In this document: positions 54,958-64,000 of the stretch, piece by piece
Position numbering within the stretch: the first letter of the stretch is position 1
How the letters are laid out: each line of letters opens with the position of its first letter
Assembly: GCA_947454485.1 (NCBI GenBank)
Contig: CANGJJ010000004.1
Span: forward strand, 62,001 to 126,000
Length of the DNA: 64,000 nt
Direction: 5' to 3'
Source: Beijerinckiaceae bacterium
GTDB lineage: Bacteria; Pseudomonadota; Alphaproteobacteria; Rhizobiales; Beijerinckiaceae
Position numbers and translations under genes: made by a program
Notes under the pieces: generated by a model
What the model saw: only the letters and a program-made list of their open reading frames with translations
Database searches by the model: none
Told to the model about the DNA's origin: nothing

Positions 54958-57576
54958 CTAGCTCCGCTTCTTGCCCTTCAATGCGCGCGTTCCGCCTTTG
55001 CCGGCTGAGCTGCGCGGGCGGGCTTCGCCGCCGCCCCAATTGTGTGGGCCCATATCTTCGTCTGTTGGCTTATGTGCGCGCGTCGTTGGCAAATTGGCGG
55101 CGCTGCCATATTTGCGCTCGCCTGCAAAAGCGCCCGCGCGGTCTTCCACATCGGCCTGACGCGCCAGCGGATCGTCACCAATGGCAAGTTCCACGGCTTG
55201 CAGGCGCTTGATCTCGTCGCGCAAGCGAGCTGCTGTTTCGAAGTCGAGATTGGCGGCGGCTTCGCGCATGCGCTTTTCAAGATCGCCGAGTGTCGCCTTC
55301 ATATTGTGGCCGACGCTCGGGCCTTCTGCCATGCCGGTATCGACTGTGACATGGTCTTGCTCGTAGACGGAGCCGAGAATGTCCTGAATGCCGCGACGGA
55401 TTGTGGCGGGCGTGATGTTGTTCTCAGTATTATAGTCTTGCTGGCGCTGGCGACGACGTGTCGTCTCATCCATGGCGCGCTGCATCGAGCCTGTGATCTG
55501 ATCAGCATAGAGAATGACTTTGCCATCGACATTGCGCGCGGCGCGGCCAATGGTCTGGATGAGCGAGGTCTCGCTGCGCAAAAAGCCTTCCTTGTCTGCA
55601 TCCAGAATGGCGACCAGTGCGCATTCTGGAATGTCGAGGCCTTCGCGCAAAAGATTGATGCCGACCAGCACATCAAAGGCGCCAAGGCGCAGATCACGGA
55701 TGATCTCGATACGCTCAATCGTGTCGATATCCGAATGCATATAGCGCACGCGCACACCATTTTCGTGCAGATATTCGGTGAGGTCTTCGGCCATGCGCTT
55801 GGTGAGCACGGTGACGAGCGTGCGGAATCCCTTCTGCGCGACCTCGCGGATCTCGCCGAGCACATCATCGACCTGCGCACGCGCGGGACGGATTTCGACG
55901 GGAGGATCAATGAGGCCGGTGGGGCGAATGACCTGTTCGACAAAGACGCCGCCCGTGCGGTCCATCTCCCAATGGCCGGGTGTTGCAGAGACATGAATGC
56001 TCTGCGGGCGCATTGCATCCCATTCTTCAAAGCGCAGCGGGCGATTGTCGAGGCATGAGGGAAGGCGGAATCCATATTCGGCCAAAGTCGCCTTGCGCCG
56101 AAAGTCGCCTTTATACATCGCGCCAATCTGCGGCACGGTGACATGTGATTCATCAGTGAAGACAATCGCATTGTCGGGCAAATATTCGAACAGGGTTGGC
56201 GGTGGCTCGCCCGGCTTGCGGCCTGTGAGATAGCGCGAATAATTCTCAATACCCGCGCAAGAGCCCGTCGACTCCAGCATTTCGATATCGAACATGGTGC
56301 GCTGTTCAAGACGCTGGGCTTCGAGCAGGCGGCCTGAATTGTTCAGTTCTGTGAGGCGCTGCTTCAATTCGCTCTTGATGGAGTTCACGGCCTGCAACAG
56401 CGTCGGGCGCGGCGTCACATAATGCGAATTGGCGTAGATTTTGACGAATTCGAGATCCTGCGTTTTCTTGCCGGTCAGCGGATCGAATTCAACAATGCTC
56501 TCGACTTCATCGCCGAAGAATCCCACACGCCAGGCGCGGTCTTCATAATGGGCGGGGAAGATTTCAATCGTGTCGCCGCGCACACGAAACACGCCTCGCG
56601 AAAAGTCGCCACCGCTGCGCTTATATTGAAGTGCGACGAGATCGGCGAGAAGCTGGCGCTGGTTGATTTGCTCGCCGAGCTTCAGCGAGAAGGTCATGGC
56701 CGTATAGGTCTCGACCGAGCCGATACCATAGATGCAGGAGACAGAGGCGACGATGATGACATCATCGCGTTCGAGCAAAGCGCGCGTGGCTGAATGGCGC
56801 ATGCGGTCGATCTGCTCGTTAATCGAGCTTTCTTTCTCGATATAGGTGTCGGTGCGCGGGACATAGGCTTCGGGCTGATAATAGTCGTAGTAAGAGACGA
56901 AATATTCGACTGCATTATCCGGGAAGAAGCTTTTGAACTCGCCATAGAGCTGCGCGGCAAGTGTCTTGTTGGGCGCCAGAATGAGGGCGGGGCGATTGGT
57001 GCGCGCAATCACTTGCGCCATGGTGAAGGTCTTGCCTGAACCCGTCACGCCCAGCAGGACTTGATCGCGCTCATGGGCTTCAAGGGCCGCCGTCAGCTCT
57101 TCAATCGCGCGTGGCTGGTCGCCGCGTGGCTCATATTCGGACACGAGTTTGAATGTAATGCCGCCTTCGGACTTTTCCGGTCGCTCGGGGCGATGCGGCG
57201 TCCAGGGCTGGGCCTCGCGCAGATTGGGGTCGCCCTGTTCGAGCAGATCCTTCAGGCTCTCGACGGTCGCCGTGGCGCCTGTAATGCCCGCCATCTTGGG
57301 GCGGACGCGACGCACCTCGTCAGTGGGATAAGCGATATCTTCGCCCCCGGCGCGGCGACGCAATTTGCGCTCAAGCTCGGGATCCATCCCGGTGATATCG
57401 CCACTGTCGAAGCCGGACTGGGGCGCCTCTTCAAGGCCCGGGCGCCGCTCATTGAGGGCCGGGTTGAGCAAAGCGGCCAGATGCTCGCCAAGGGGCTGCA
57501 CATCAGGGCGGGAGGCTTTGGACTTTGGACTGCGCGCAGCGGGCTTGGCTGTGCCGGATTTGGGGGATTTGGCCAT
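54958..57576 (-). CDS. uvrB: Excinuclease ABC subunit B
   Basis: The damage-verification helicase of nucleotide excision repair, 872 residues. Start 57576 (MAKSPKSG); the open frame beyond it is not conserved. The core begins [20 protein letters not shown] near residue 142, so about 140 residues precede it, far longer than in Escherichia coli UvrB. Walker A GVTGSGKT is at 176-183, the DNA-clamping hairpin [19 protein letters not shown] follows, and helicase motifs include [11 protein letters not shown] and [10 protein letters not shown]. The UVR motif ([23 protein letters not shown]) near 780 contacts UvrC. A basic low-complexity tail ends the protein. Confidence 0.96.
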   Translation of the reverse strand: MAKSPKSGTAKPAARSPKSKASRPDVQPLGEHLAALLNPALNERRPGLEEAPQSGFDSGDITGMDPELERKLRRRAGGEDIAYPTDEVRRVRPKMAGITGATATVESLKDLLEQGDPNLREAQPWTPHRPERPEKSEGGITFKLVSEYEPRGDQPRAIEELTAALEAHERDQVLLGVTGSGKTFTMAQVIARTNRPALILAPNKTLAAQLYGEFKSFFPDNAVEYFVSYYDYYQPEAYVPRTDTYIEKESSINEQIDRMRHSATRALLERDDVIIVASVSCIYGIGSVETYTAMTFSLKLGEQINQRQLLADLVALQYKRSGGDFSRGVFRVRGDTIEIFPAHYEDRAWRVGFFGDEVESIVEFDPLTGKKTQDLEFVKIYANSHYVTPRPTLLQAVNSIKSELKQRLTELNNSGRLLEAQRLEQRTMFDIEMLESTGSCAGIENYSRYLTGRKPGEPPPTLFEYLPDNAIVFTDESHVTVPQIGAMYKGDFRRKATLAEYGFRLPSCLDNRPLRFEEWDAMRPQSIHVSATPGHWEMDRTGGVFVEQVIRPTGLIDPPVEIRPARAQVDDVLGEIREVAQKGFRTLVTVLTKRMAEDLTEYLHENGVRVRYMHSDIDTIERIEIIRDLRLGAFDVLVGINLLREGLDIPECALVAILDADKEGFLRSETSLIQTIGRAARNVDGKVILYADQITGSMQRAMDETTRRRQRQQDYNTENNITPATIRRGIQDILGSVYEQDHVTVDTGMAEGPSVGHNMKATLGDLEKRMREAAANLDFETAARLRDEIKRLQAVELAIGDDPLARQADVEDRAGAFAGERKYGSAANLPTTRAHKPTDEDMGPHNWGGGEARPRSSAGKGGTRALKGKKRS

Positions 57577-58957
<1,381 letters not shown>

Positions 58958-58978
58958 GACCAAGGCGCCATGAGATTG

Positions 58979-59008
58979 AAACAGCGGCCCCTGTGGCCGC
59001 TGTTTTTT
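58979..59008. terminator. Terminator after aatA, overlapping the DUF2442 stop
   Basis: AAACAGCGGCC (58979-58989) pairs perfectly with GGCCGCTGTTT (58995-59005) over a CCTGT loop, and six T continue on the plus strand. The last T bases overlap the TAA stop of the minus-strand DUF2442 gene at 59007, so the same hairpin may end both messages, though the minus-strand tail has only a few T. Confidence 0.88.
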
Positions 59009-59411
59009 ATGCCTGCTGCTTGCGCGGGCGGCCGCCCTTCGCGCCATTGGCGCGGGCTGCTGCGGCTTTGGCGGGCGATGTGGCGCTGCCCGCGACTTTG
59101 GCGAGATAGCTGCGCGCGCCGAACAGGCCGCTCATCAGGCCCGGCACGGACAGATCTGTGTCGAGGCTCTCCCAATGCAGGCCATAGCCAGCGCCCAGCA
59201 CCTCAACCTCATTGAGTTGCTCTGTGGTGGCCTGCGCCAGCTCAGGGGCCAGCTGCGGGGGAAAGGCAAAGGTGCAGCCGTTGCTCAAGTCCACGACGAT
59301 GCGGCTGGCCTTGGCGTCATAGCGAGCACTGAGTGCGCGCAGCTCTTGGCGGCGGGCGCGCTGGCCCTCGGCGATGGCAGCATCAATGTCGGCGTCAGTG
59401 AGGTCAGTCAT
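59007..59411 (-). CDS. DUF2442 domain protein, putative antitoxin-like partner
   Basis: A 134-residue protein. Start ATG 59411 (MTDLTDADIDAAIAEGQ) overlaps the DUF4160 coding end; an ATG at 59420 is an alternative adding three residues. The DUF2442 core is RIVVDLSNGCTFAFPPQLAPELAQ and the VEVLGAGYGLHWESLD segment. The C-terminus is a basic tail with GAKGGRPRKQQA, which resembles an AT-hook (GRPRK) and could bind DNA. DUF2442 often pairs with DUF4160 in toxin-antitoxin-like units; that role is inferred, not shown. Confidence 0.8.
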   Translation of the reverse strand: MTDLTDADIDAAIAEGQRARRQELRALSARYDAKASRIVVDLSNGCTFAFPPQLAPELAQATTEQLNEVEVLGAGYGLHWESLDTDLSVPGLMSGLFGARSYLAKVAGSATSPAKAAAARANGAKGGRPRKQQA

Positions 59412-59640
59412 GGAACTCATCCCATTTCTTTTTGAGATAATCGCGATGCTCGATCGTGGTCCGCATGGCTCGGCGCAGGTCGTTATGCGCCATGCCCTCG
59501 CACCAAACGAGGCGAGGCGTCTGCGGCCATAGATCGATTTTGGCCTCCCCCCGTCCCAGAATGACGTGCACATGTGCGGGCTCATGATCGTTTGAGTAGA
59601 TAATGAAACGCAGGCCATTGGCCCTCAAAACAGTAGGCAT
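59404..59640 (-). CDS. DUF4160 domain protein, putative toxin-like partner
   Basis: A 78-residue protein of the DUF4160 family. The start is ATG 59640 (MPTVLRANGLRFIIYSNDHEPAHVHV), with conserved HEPAHVHVILGRGEAKIDLWP, two histidines that could be catalytic or metal-binding, and the charged end YLKKKWDEF. It comes first and DUF2442 follows with overlap, as in many toxin-antitoxin-like pairs. Upstream lie repeats that may bind a repressor. No experimental role is known to me, so toxin activity is a hypothesis. Confidence 0.82.
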   Translation of the reverse strand: MPTVLRANGLRFIIYSNDHEPAHVHVILGRGEAKIDLWPQTPRLVWCEGMAHNDLRRAMRTTIEHRDYLKKKWDEFHD

Positions 59641-59645
59641 GAAAT

Positions 59646-59678
59646 AACCTATCTAGTTGGGTTTTGCAATAGGGTTTT
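59646..59678 (-). promoter_or_regulatory. Direct and inverted repeats upstream of the DUF4160/DUF2442 pair
   Basis: GGGTTTT occurs twice (59659-59665 and 59672-59678), 13 bases apart, and AACCTAT (59646-59652) with ATAGGGTT (59669-59676) forms an imperfect inverted repeat. This lies directly before the DUF4160 start, a typical position for autorepressor binding in toxin-antitoxin operons. The repeats are AT-rich, matching an AT-hook-type partner. Confidence 0.45.
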
Positions 59679-59690
59679 TAAAAATGGAAT

Positions 59691-59710
59691 GAGCGCCCCG
59701 CAGGGCGCCC
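59691..59710 (-). terminator. Hairpin after the substrate-binding protein gene
   Basis: On the minus strand GGGCGCCC (59710-59703) pairs with GGGCGCTC (59698-59691) with a short loop, just after the stop at 59719. The following sequence ATTCCATTTTT is only moderately T-rich, so this is a plausible but not perfect terminator. Confidence 0.6.
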
Positions 59711-59718
59711 AAATTGTC

Positions 59719-60708
59719 TTAGTCAAACAAGCCCTTGAGAGGCAGGAAAAGTTCTTCGATGGGCATCCGCCGGCTGATCATATTCTGCTGGTGCAGATAA
59801 GTGATCAGTGCCTCCAGCGTGGAGCGGTTCGGCTCCAGCCCATAGGGCCAGGGGTCGCCCCCCATCAACTCTTCGATCTCGTCGAAATCATCGACATGCC
59901 AAGGGAACATGGTCGATTGGGTGATGGACACGCGCATCAGATCCACCGCAAAAGCCTTGGCCTCTTCGAAGGCTTTGAACAGGCTCGTCGCCACCCATGG
60001 ATTGCGCTCATACACATCGCGGCGAATGGCGAGCAGATGCATGACGGGATGAATTTTGGCGCGTTTGTATAAATCGCGCTCAATCTCGCGGAAGTTGGGG
60101 AAGAGGCGAACAATGTTTGGGTCTTTGCCAAAGCCCGGCGGGCGACGCGCGGGAATCATGGCATCGATCTCACCGCGCGCCAGCAGCTCTGCGAGTGAAT
60201 AGGGACTCTCATTCTCCGTGATGTCCACAGGCTTCAGCAAAGGACGCGTTGTGGGCTGACCATGGGGGCCGGGTTTTTCAATCGCGCCTTGCACCCATTT
60301 CACTTTGGAGAAATCGACACCAAAATCATTTTGCAGATGGCCGCGAATCCAGACGGCAGCTGTCTGCGTGTAGAGGCCTGTGCCGATGCGCTTGCCCTCA
60401 AGGTCTTTGGGTGTGCGAATCCCCGCATTTTTATTGATGAAAATGAATCCGTGGCGGAAGCAGCGCGAGGGAAAAACGGGTAGCGCGACAAAGTCTTTCG
60501 CGCCTGCATCTACCATGCGCACATATTCAGATGTCGAGAGCTCGGCGCAGTCGAACTCCTTATTGCCGACCATGCGATCGAAGATCTCGCGGGAGGCTTC
60601 GATGGGAATGTAGTTGAGATCGATTCCCTCGGGCTGCACTTCACCTGTGCGCAGCGCCATGGTGCGGTCATAGCGACCACAGGCAAAAGTGAGGGGCAAG
60701 CGAGTCAT
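59719..60708 (-). CDS. Substrate-binding/4,5-dihydroxyphthalate decarboxylase-like family protein
   Basis: A 329-residue protein of the family annotated both as ABC receptor and as 4,5-dihydroxyphthalate decarboxylase-like. It opens TRLPLTFACGRYDRTMALRTG, has FDCAELSTSEYVRMVDAG, and the two-lobe pattern of type II periplasmic binding folds with GIRTPKDLEGKRIGTGLYTQTA. No signal peptide is visible, so it may be cytoplasmic or may use an unusual route; an enzyme role is possible. No transporter genes lie beside it. A 308-base gap upstream holds its promoter. Confidence 0.78.
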   Translation of the reverse strand: MTRLPLTFACGRYDRTMALRTGEVQPEGIDLNYIPIEASREIFDRMVGNKEFDCAELSTSEYVRMVDAGAKDFVALPVFPSRCFRHGFIFINKNAGIRTPKDLEGKRIGTGLYTQTAAVWIRGHLQNDFGVDFSKVKWVQGAIEKPGPHGQPTTRPLLKPVDITENESPYSLAELLARGEIDAMIPARRPPGFGKDPNIVRLFPNFREIERDLYKRAKIHPVMHLLAIRRDVYERNPWVATSLFKAFEEAKAFAVDLMRVSITQSTMFPWHVDDFDEIEELMGGDPWPYGLEPNRSTLEALITYLHQQNMISRRMPIEELFLPLKGLFD

Positions 60709-61016
60709 GAGCGTTCCTCTGAATGGTTATGGTGAAGAGTTTGAGCAATTTGAATCGCTTGGGCAAGCTTGCTGATGCCGTCTCTTCACTCCTCATGCAG
60801 AGCCGCTTTGCATCTTTCCACATCAATGCGCACAGGGAATCAGCAGAAGAGGCCTCAAGCAATTTCAACTGAGGTCATTTGCTGCAATATTGGCCTATCG
60901 AATTGATTCGTCGGGGGCTTCGCCCACGACACAGTAAGTGTTCCGGTCCGGGTTGCGCCCGCGTCACCTTTGAGTCCCGCTCGCGTTAACGCCCTGCATC
61001 CAAGGCAACACAGCTT
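60709..61016. promoter_or_regulatory. Divergent intergenic region between the substrate-binding protein and ybjN
   Basis: A 308-base gap, AT-rich in its first half (60720-60900). It should hold promoters for both divergent genes. I see no gene, RNA or clear repeat in it. The last bases include AAGG at 61002-61005 as a possible ribosome binding site for the ybjN start at 61017. Confidence 0.35.
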
Positions 61017-61517
61017 ATGTCCATGATTGAGTCCGAGGCCCGACGCACCGCTCACCCGGTCGACGTCGTCGAGCAAATGGCCTCGCTGAACCACTGGTCG
61101 TTCGATCGGGAAGCCGAAGACGAGATCTCGATCTCTGTCACCGGCGGCTGGACCGATTATCACGTCGCTTTCACTTGGCTGCCCGGCCTTGAAGCGATGC
61201 ATGTCGGTTGCGCTTTCGACATCAAGTTCAACGAACGCCGCCGCGCCGAGATCATGCATCTCGTTTCTCTTGTGAACGAACAGTTGTGGGTCGGCCACTT
61301 CGGTTTGTGGGAGAAAGAGAGCGTCATCATCTTCCGTCACGCTTTGCTGCTTGCAGGCGGTGCGGATCCCAGCCGCGTGCAATGCGAAGCCGTGTTGCAG
61401 GCTGCCATTAATGCGTGTGAGCGCTACTATCAGGCGTTCCAATTTGTGATCTGGGCTGGTCGCAGCGCCAAGGATGCGCTTGAAGCTGCGCTCTTTGAAA
61501 CGGCAGGCGAGGCGTGA
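61017..61517 (+). CDS. YbjN domain-containing protein
   Basis: A 166-residue soluble protein of the YbjN (DUF1790) family, thought to act in stress or motility regulation, function unsettled. It begins with two Met codons (MSMIESEARR) at 61017 and 61023; the first is chosen. Characteristic parts are DVVEQMASLNHWSFDREAEDEI, SVTGGWTDYHVAFTWLPGLEA, and the later VSLVNEQLWVGHFGLWEKE. Its stop overlaps the proC start (GTGA at 61514-61517), so the two are translationally coupled, a pairing that recurs in related bacteria. Confidence 0.88.
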   Translation: MSMIESEARRTAHPVDVVEQMASLNHWSFDREAEDEISISVTGGWTDYHVAFTWLPGLEAMHVGCAFDIKFNERRRAEIMHLVSLVNEQLWVGHFGLWEKESVIIFRHALLLAGGADPSRVQCEAVLQAAINACERYYQAFQFVIWAGRSAKDALEAALFETAGEA

Positions 61518-62353
61518 GCACGACGCAGTCATCATCTTCATCGCTTCCCTCTTCGCTCATTCTTGTGGGCGCGGGGAAGATGGGTGGCGCCATGCTGCAA
61601 GGCTGGTTGTCGTTGGGCCTTCCCGGTCGCAATGTCACCGTGCTCGATCCTTTTGCAGGGCCGGAGATGGTGAAGCTGTGCAGCGATCAATCTGTCGCGC
61701 TCAATCCGCCTGTGTCGAGCCTCAGCGCACCGCAGGTTCTCGTTCTGGCCATCAAGCCGCAGATGCTTGATGAGGCTGCCCCGGGCATTGCGCCGTTGGT
61801 TGGCAGCGAGACGCTCGTCGTCTCCATTCTCGCGGGCAAGACCATCGCCAATATCACCGCGCGCCTGCCGGCCAAGGCTGTGGCGCGCGCCATGCCCAAT
61901 ACGCCGGCCTCTGTGGGGCGCGGCATCACCGGTGTCGCAGCCAATGCGCAGACCACGGCGGCTCAGCGCGCCATGGCGGATGCTTTGCTGCGCGCCATCG
62001 GTCAGGTCGAATGGGTGGCGGATGAAGGCCTGATTGACGCGGTGACCGCTGTCTCAGGCTCTGGCCCTGCTTATGTCTTCCATATGGTCGAGGCGCTGGC
62101 GGCAGCGGGCGAGAAGGCTGGCCTTCCGGCTGATATTGCCCTTCGCCTGGCGCGGGCAACGGTCGAGGGCGCGGGTGAGTTGCTCCATGCCGAGCCTGAC
62201 ACCAGTGCGGCCCAGTTGCGCAAGAATGTGACCTCGCCCGGCGGCACCACAGCGGCGGCCCTAGAGGTTTTGATGGGCGAGGGGGGGCTGACCCCCTTGA
62301 TGGAGCGCGCTGTGGCCGCTGCAGCGCGCCGTGCGGGCGAACTGTCGGGCTAA
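61514..62353 (+). CDS. proC: Pyrroline-5-carboxylate reductase
   Basis: Reduces pyrroline-5-carboxylate to proline using NAD(P)H; 279 residues. The start is GTG at 61514 inside the ybjN stop. The N-terminus is Ser-rich (MSTTQSSSSSLPSS) before the Rossmann motif VGAGKMGGAML. Family signatures are AIKPQMLDE, ARAMPNTPASVGRGITG, and the C-terminal VTSPGGTTAAALEVLMGEG. proC tends to be near ybjN in alphaproteobacteria. A small GGCC..GGCC hairpin follows at about 62387-62403, before the TetR-fold gene. Confidence 0.94.
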   Translation: MSTTQSSSSSLPSSLILVGAGKMGGAMLQGWLSLGLPGRNVTVLDPFAGPEMVKLCSDQSVALNPPVSSLSAPQVLVLAIKPQMLDEAAPGIAPLVGSETLVVSILAGKTIANITARLPAKAVARAMPNTPASVGRGITGVAANAQTTAAQRAMADALLRAIGQVEWVADEGLIDAVTAVSGSGPAYVFHMVEALAAAGEKAGLPADIALRLARATVEGAGELLHAEPDTSAAQLRKNVTSPGGTTAAALEVLMGEGGLTPLMERAVAAAARRAGELSG

Positions 62354-62419
62354 ATCGACGCAGCTGCTTGGCGTTGGCGTCCCGGAGGCCTAGATAGAGG
62401 CCGAAGATGGGAGCCTGAC

Positions 62420-63142
62420 ATGGCAACGGACACCGTAACCGCCGCATCACTGACGCCGCCTGCCGACATCCGCAATCGCATCATTGATGCGTTGATGGAG
62501 CTTGCGAGCGAGCGGGTGTTTGACGAGATCACCATCAATGACATTGCGCGGCGCGCGGGCATTACGCTCGCCCAGTTCCGCGATCATTTCCCCTCCAAGG
62601 GGGCTGTCCTGTCTGGCTTCACCAAACGCATTGATCGACTGGTGCTGGAAGGCACGAGCGATGATCTTTTGGGTGAGCCCGCCAAGGATCGGTTGTTTGA
62701 TGTGCTGATGCGCCGCCTCGATGCGATGGCGCCTTACAAGCTCGCTATTGAGAGCATCATGGAATGGGTGCTGCGTGATCCGCTCTCGGCGGCAGCGCTC
62801 AACCGCGAAGTGGTCAATGCGATGCGCTTCATGTTGGAGGCTGCCGAGATCGACAGTGAAGGCACGCTGGGCGCGATCAAGCTGCAGGGGCTCGCGCTCG
62901 CCTGGACGCGTATTCTTGATATATGGCTGCGTGACCATGAGCCTGACCAGTCGCGCACGATGGCGGCGCTTGATCGTGAATTGACGCGCGGCGGGCAGCT
63001 CGTTGCGCGCGCCGAAGATCTCAACCGCCTTGCTACACCGCTGCGCTCACTTGCGCGCGCCGCGATTGATGTGCCGCGCAGCTTCGGCGAGCGTATGCGC
63101 AATCGCACCAGCGCCCGCGATGATGATGTGGAGATGACCTGA
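62420..63142 (+). CDS. TetR-family N-terminus with COQ9-like C-terminus
   Basis: A 240-residue protein. Residues 16-62 form a TetR-type helix-turn-helix (RNRIIDALMELASERVF..ITINDIARRAGITLAQFRDHFPSKG). The C-terminal half, with DRLFDVLMRRLDAMAPYKLAI and LALAWTRILDIWLRDHEPDQSRTM, resembles COQ9, a TetR-fold lipid-binding protein of ubiquinone synthesis. It may be a DNA-binding regulator or a COQ9-like factor; the sequence alone does not decide. It is 66 bases after proC and convergent with a kinase gene. Confidence 0.78.
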   Translation: MATDTVTAASLTPPADIRNRIIDALMELASERVFDEITINDIARRAGITLAQFRDHFPSKGAVLSGFTKRIDRLVLEGTSDDLLGEPAKDRLFDVLMRRLDAMAPYKLAIESIMEWVLRDPLSAAALNREVVNAMRFMLEAAEIDSEGTLGAIKLQGLALAWTRILDIWLRDHEPDQSRTMAALDRELTRGGQLVARAEDLNRLATPLRSLARAAIDVPRSFGERMRNRTSARDDDVEMT

Positions 63143-63176
63143 GCCGCAGCCTCAGCGCTGCGAGCCTCAAGGATAT

Positions 63177-64000
63177 TTAGACCGGCACGCGTACGCTTGC
63201 GCGCAGGCCACCCATGGGGCTCTGACCCAGAATGATGTCGCCACCATGGGAGCGCGCAATATCACGGGCGATGGCAAGGCCAAGGCCGGTCCCGCCCTCA
63301 TCCTGATTGCGCGCTTCGTCGAGACGGTAGAAGGGGCGGAACACATCTTCGCGTTGCTGCGGGGGGATGCCCGGACCATCATCATCCACATTGACAGTCA
63401 AGAAGCGGTGGTCGCGTGTCGCTTCAATCTCGATGCGATCTCCATAGCGCTGTGCATTGCTGACAAGATTGAACAAGCAGCGTTTGAACGCATCGGGGCG
63501 CACGGTCACAACAGGCTCGCCTGAAATGCGGATCTGGGTCGCATGGCCGTGGCGCTCAGCATCGGCTTTCAACTCTTCCAGCAAGGCGCCAATGTCGGTT
63601 TGCTGCGAGGCTTCGCCCGCATCGCCGCGCGCAAAGGCCAGATAGGCCTCCAGCATGCGCTGCATCTCTTCCACATCTTTGATCAAAGCCTCTGTCTCTG
63701 GCCCTTCTTCAAGCAGAGCCAGCGAGAGTTTGAAGCGCGTGAGAATGGTGCGCAGGTCATGGCTCACGCCATTGAGCATAGCAGTGCGCTGTTCCATTGT
63801 GCGCTCGATGCGGCGCTTCATTTCAAAGAAGGCATAGGTTGCTTGGCGCACTTCGCGCGCGCCAGCGGGTTTGAAATCATGTTCGCGGCCTTTGCCGAAA
63901 TCTTCAGCCGCTGTAGCCAATCGCAGGATGGGGCGGATCTGGTTACGCAAGAAGGCGACCGCGACACCCAACAGAACAAGCGATGTGCCGATCATCCACA
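63177..64000 (-). CDS. Sensor histidine kinase, C-terminal part (runs off the window)
   Basis: About 274 residues of a two-component sensor that continues past base 64000, so the N-terminal sensor domain is missing. Visible parts are the end of a membrane segment (SLVLLGVAVAFLRNQ), a HAMP linker (RPILRLATAAEDFGKG), the H-box GVSHDLRTILTRFKL, and the ATPase domain with an N-box (FNLVSNAQRYG), DDDGPGIP and GTGLGLAIARDIA. In the H-box the usual Pro after T (SHELRTPL) is Ile. The EnvZ-like layout is likely, but no response regulator gene is visible in the window. Confidence 0.9.
   Translation of the reverse strand, partial: WMIGTSLVLLGVAVAFLRNQIRPILRLATAAEDFGKGREHDFKPAGAREVRQATYAFFEMKRRIERTMEQRTAMLNGVSHDLRTILTRFKLSLALLEEGPETEALIKDVEEMQRMLEAYLAFARGDAGEASQQTDIGALLEELKADAERHGHATQIRISGEPVVTVRPDAFKRCLFNLVSNAQRYGDRIEIEATRDHRFLTVNVDDDGPGIPPQQREDVFRPFYRLDEARNQDEGGTGLGLAIARDIARSHGGDIILGQSPMGGLRASVRVPV

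Noticed and set aside
55042..56058. A 338-codon plus-strand frame opposite uvrB
   Set aside because: uvrB motifs are intact on the other strand and this frame has no family resemblance.

Overview
The window reads as chromosomal DNA of an alphaproteobacterium, most likely Hyphomicrobiales (Rhizobiales) and perhaps near Beijerinckiaceae. The indications are an MbfA-type ferritin-like/VIT1 iron exporter, a NodT-family efflux lipoprotein, an Omp25/Omp31-like porin, a MoxR/DUF58/DUF4159/VWA block divergent from DUF1285/Nudix/cca, a compact petABC (bc1) operon, YbjN paired with proC, and a UvrB with a long N-terminal extension. GC is fairly high and even. I saw no rRNA, tRNA, insertion sequence, phage gene or CRISPR array. 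About 50 genes are dense and in short operons, with many 1-4 base stop/start overlaps, several of them using GTG or TTG starts.

Layout. 0-3.3 kb: a TctC/Bug-type receptor, an SsuA-like ABC receptor and a luciferase-like FMN monooxygenase, with no transporter membrane subunits. 3.4-16.8 kb: a large RND efflux block with a NodT lipoprotein, an adaptor, two tandem inner-membrane pumps (MdtABC-like), then a second adaptor and a third pump. 16.8-22.3 kb: prfC, manC-type sugar nucleotide enzyme, a small secreted Cys protein, RNase T2, rlmJ and a cold-shock gene. 22.3-24.4 kb: an outer-membrane beta-barrel (minus strand), an SDR oxidoreductase and a small hypothetical protein.

24.4-33.8 kb: cca, Nudix and DUF1285 on the minus strand, divergent from MoxR ATPase, DUF58, DUF4159 and a VWA/amidotransferase-like membrane protein. 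33.8-37.0 kb: a GNAT acetyltransferase, an extensin-like lipoprotein, a 489-base structured intergenic region and a Tim44-domain protein. 37-42.6 kb (minus strand): mbfA, a metallophosphoesterase and a fused 5-oxoprolinase/hydantoinase. 42.7-50.5 kb: a Nudix protein, then carB, greA and an ELM1-family gene on the minus strand, gtrA, hemF and trmL. carB has a leader with a terminator-like hairpin.

50.8-53.5 kb: petA-petB-petC, closed by a strong terminator. 53.6-57.6 kb: an FMN reductase, a 2OG-Fe(II) oxygenase behind a long intergenic hairpin, and uvrB. 57.7-60.7 kb: aspartate aminotransferase, a DUF4160/DUF2442 toxin-antitoxin-like pair and an orphan substrate-binding protein. 61-64 kb: ybjN-proC, a TetR-fold protein with a COQ9-like C-terminus, and the C-terminal part of a sensor histidine kinase that runs off the end.

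The window is mostly housekeeping, efflux and respiration genes. The items I would examine first are the carB leader attenuator candidate, the structured non-coding region at 35.6-35.85 kb, the DUF4160/DUF2442 pair with repeats upstream, and the conserved but poorly understood MoxR/DUF block.
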